A DNA stretch of 6,451 bases, from the NCBI GenBank assembly GCA_031178025.1, contig JAPSJU010000116.1, positions 1 through 6,451 on the forward strand. The letters run 5' to 3'. The notes under the pieces are model-generated. The model saw only the letters and a list, made by a program, of their open reading frames with translations. It was not told where the DNA came from and did no database searches. Shown here piece after piece: positions 5,760-6,451 of the stretch (positions within the stretch are counted from its first letter, which is position 1; each line of letters starts with the position of its first letter). The stretch is from Agromyces sp. Its GTDB lineage: Bacteria; Actinomycetota; Actinomycetes; Actinomycetales; Microbacteriaceae. The translations under genes and the position numbers were made by a program.

Positions 5760-6451
5760 ATGAGCACCTCCCCCAGCACCACCTCCGAGCGCCGGATCTC
5801 CACCACCGTCCTCGTGATCGGCACCGGCGGATCGGGCCTGCGCGCCGCCATCGAGCTCGCCGAGGCGGGGGTCGACGTGCTCGCGCTCGGCAAGCGCCCG
5901 AAATCCGACGCGCACACCTCGCTCGCCGCAGGCGGCATCAACGCGGCGCTGTCGACGATGGACCCCGACGACAGCTGGCAGCAGCACGCAGCCGACACGC
6001 TGAAGGAGAGCTACCTGCTCGCCAACCCGCACACCGTCGAGATCGTCACCTCGGGTGCGGCTCGCGGCATCCGGGACCTCGAGCGCTACGGCATGCCCTT
6101 CGCCCGCGAACAGGACGGCCGCATCTCGCAGCGCTTCTTCGGCGCCCACACCTACCGCCGCACGGCGTTCGCCGGCGACTACACCGGACTCGAGATCCAG
6201 CGCACGCTCATCAACCGGGCGGCGCAGCTGAACGTGCCGATCCTCGACACGGTGTACGTCACGCGCATCCTCGTCAACGACGAGGGCGCGGTCTTCGGCG
6301 CATACGGCTTCGACCTCGAGAACGGCACGCGCTACCTCATCCACGCCGACGCGGTCATCCTCGCCGCGGGCGGCCACAACCGCATCTGGCGGCGCACCTC
6401 GTCGCGGCGCGACGAGAACACCGGCGACTCGTGGCGGCTCGCCGTCGAGGC
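5760..6451 (+). CDS. Succinate dehydrogenase/fumarate reductase-type flavoprotein (N-terminal part; 3' end outside window)
   Basis: About 230 residues are visible, roughly the first 40 % of a family usually near 550-600. Residues 17-40 form the FAD-binding Rossmann unit VLVIGTGGSGLRAA (G21, G23, G26). AHTSLAAGGINAAL (51-64) matches the SdhA/FrdA segment in which His bonds covalently to FAD (here His52); L-aspartate oxidase usually lacks that His. DGRISQRFFGAHTYRRT (119-135) and GDYTG (139-143) match the dicarboxylate-binding region and the FAD contact. DAVILAAGGHNRIW (197-210) matches the second FAD strand. Expected chemistry is succinate/fumarate interconversion as part of a membrane complex with iron-sulfur and cytochrome b subunits, none of which is in view. 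A soluble fumarate reductase or an aspartate-oxidase-like enzyme remains possible. The start is fixed by the family N-terminus and the promoter 6 nt upstream. It is divergent from lysR, its likely regulator. Confidence 0.85.
   Translation, partial: MSTSPSTTSERRISTTVLVIGTGGSGLRAAIELAEAGVDVLALGKRPKSDAHTSLAAGGINAALSTMDPDDSWQQHAADTLKESYLLANPHTVEIVTSGAARGIRDLERYGMPFAREQDGRISQRFFGAHTYRRTAFAGDYTGLEIQRTLINRAAQLNVPILDTVYVTRILVNDEGAVFGAYGFDLENGTRYLIHADAVILAAGGHNRIWRRTSSRRDENTGDSWRLAVE

Noticed and set aside
5715..6377. A 220-codon - strand frame opposite the flavoprotein
   Set aside because: The + strand carries unmistakable FAD-binding and active-site motifs, and the opposite frame has none.
5760..6451. 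Annotation of the flavoprotein as L-aspartate oxidase (nadB)
   Set aside because: His52 at the covalent-FAD position and the divergent LysR regulator fit the SDH/FRD branch better. It is kept as a lesser alternative because the rest of the gene and its neighbours are out of view.
1..6451. CRISPR arrays, tRNA/rRNA genes, insertion sequences, toxin-antitoxin or defence genes
   Set aside because: I saw no spaced direct repeats, no tRNA-like cloverleaf, and no transposase, integrase or defence-type proteins in any frame that carries a plausible gene.

Overview
The window is very GC-rich DNA (about 70 % G+C by eye) with almost no non-coding space. Strong G/C bias at codon third positions, GTG as well as ATG starts, the gene families present and many GGATGC/GCATCC hexamers point to a high-GC actinobacterium. 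Microbacteriaceae is my best guess, but this is inferred from style and not from a marker gene. I see no rRNA, tRNA, CRISPR array, insertion sequence or other sign of recent transfer.

Layout: (1) the 3' end of an unrecognised membrane-protein gene on the + strand enters from the left edge and runs 62 bp into the convergent gene next to it. (2) On the - strand, a two-gene operon (3043 to 309) encodes a DWARF1/DHCR24-like FAD oxidoreductase followed by a cyclopropane-synthase-family SAM methyltransferase, joined by an ATGA stop/start overlap. The pair matches tmsA-tmsB (also called bfa genes), which turn oleoyl chains into 10-methylstearoyl (tuberculostearic) chains in membrane phospholipids. 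(3) Divergent from it on the + strand are a YdeI/OmpD-associated family protein (3134-3814) and, 9 bp later, a Tat/lipoprotein-type NodB-fold polysaccharide deacetylase (3824-4726). (4) Converging on that gene with a 12-bp gap is a LysR-type regulator (5683 to 4739, - strand). (5) Divergent from the regulator, a flavoprotein of the succinate dehydrogenase/fumarate reductase/aspartate oxidase superfamily starts at 5760 and leaves the window at the right edge.

How the genes fit together: TmsB would methylate the double bond of an oleoyl chain to a 10-methylene intermediate and TmsA would reduce it, so region 2 is a membrane-lipid module. Region 5 is a textbook LysR arrangement. Regulator and target are divergent across a 76-bp gap that holds a near-perfect T-N11-A dyad, placed just upstream of the target's -35 and over the regulator's own -35 region. 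The YdeI-like protein and the deacetylase have no obvious functional link to each other or to the lipid module.

The most striking non-coding signal is shared by five of the six complete or start-containing genes. Each has a TANNNT-like (one CAGACT) -10 hexamer ending only 6-7 nt before the start codon, with no usable Shine-Dalgarno sequence, as expected for leaderless mRNAs. The only exception is tmsB, which is internal to its operon. In one case the UAG stop of the upstream gene is itself the first three bases of the next gene's -10. No wholly new multi-gene system is evident. The findings concern regulatory architecture, the presence of a tms lipid module, and an iterated palindrome-forming motif.
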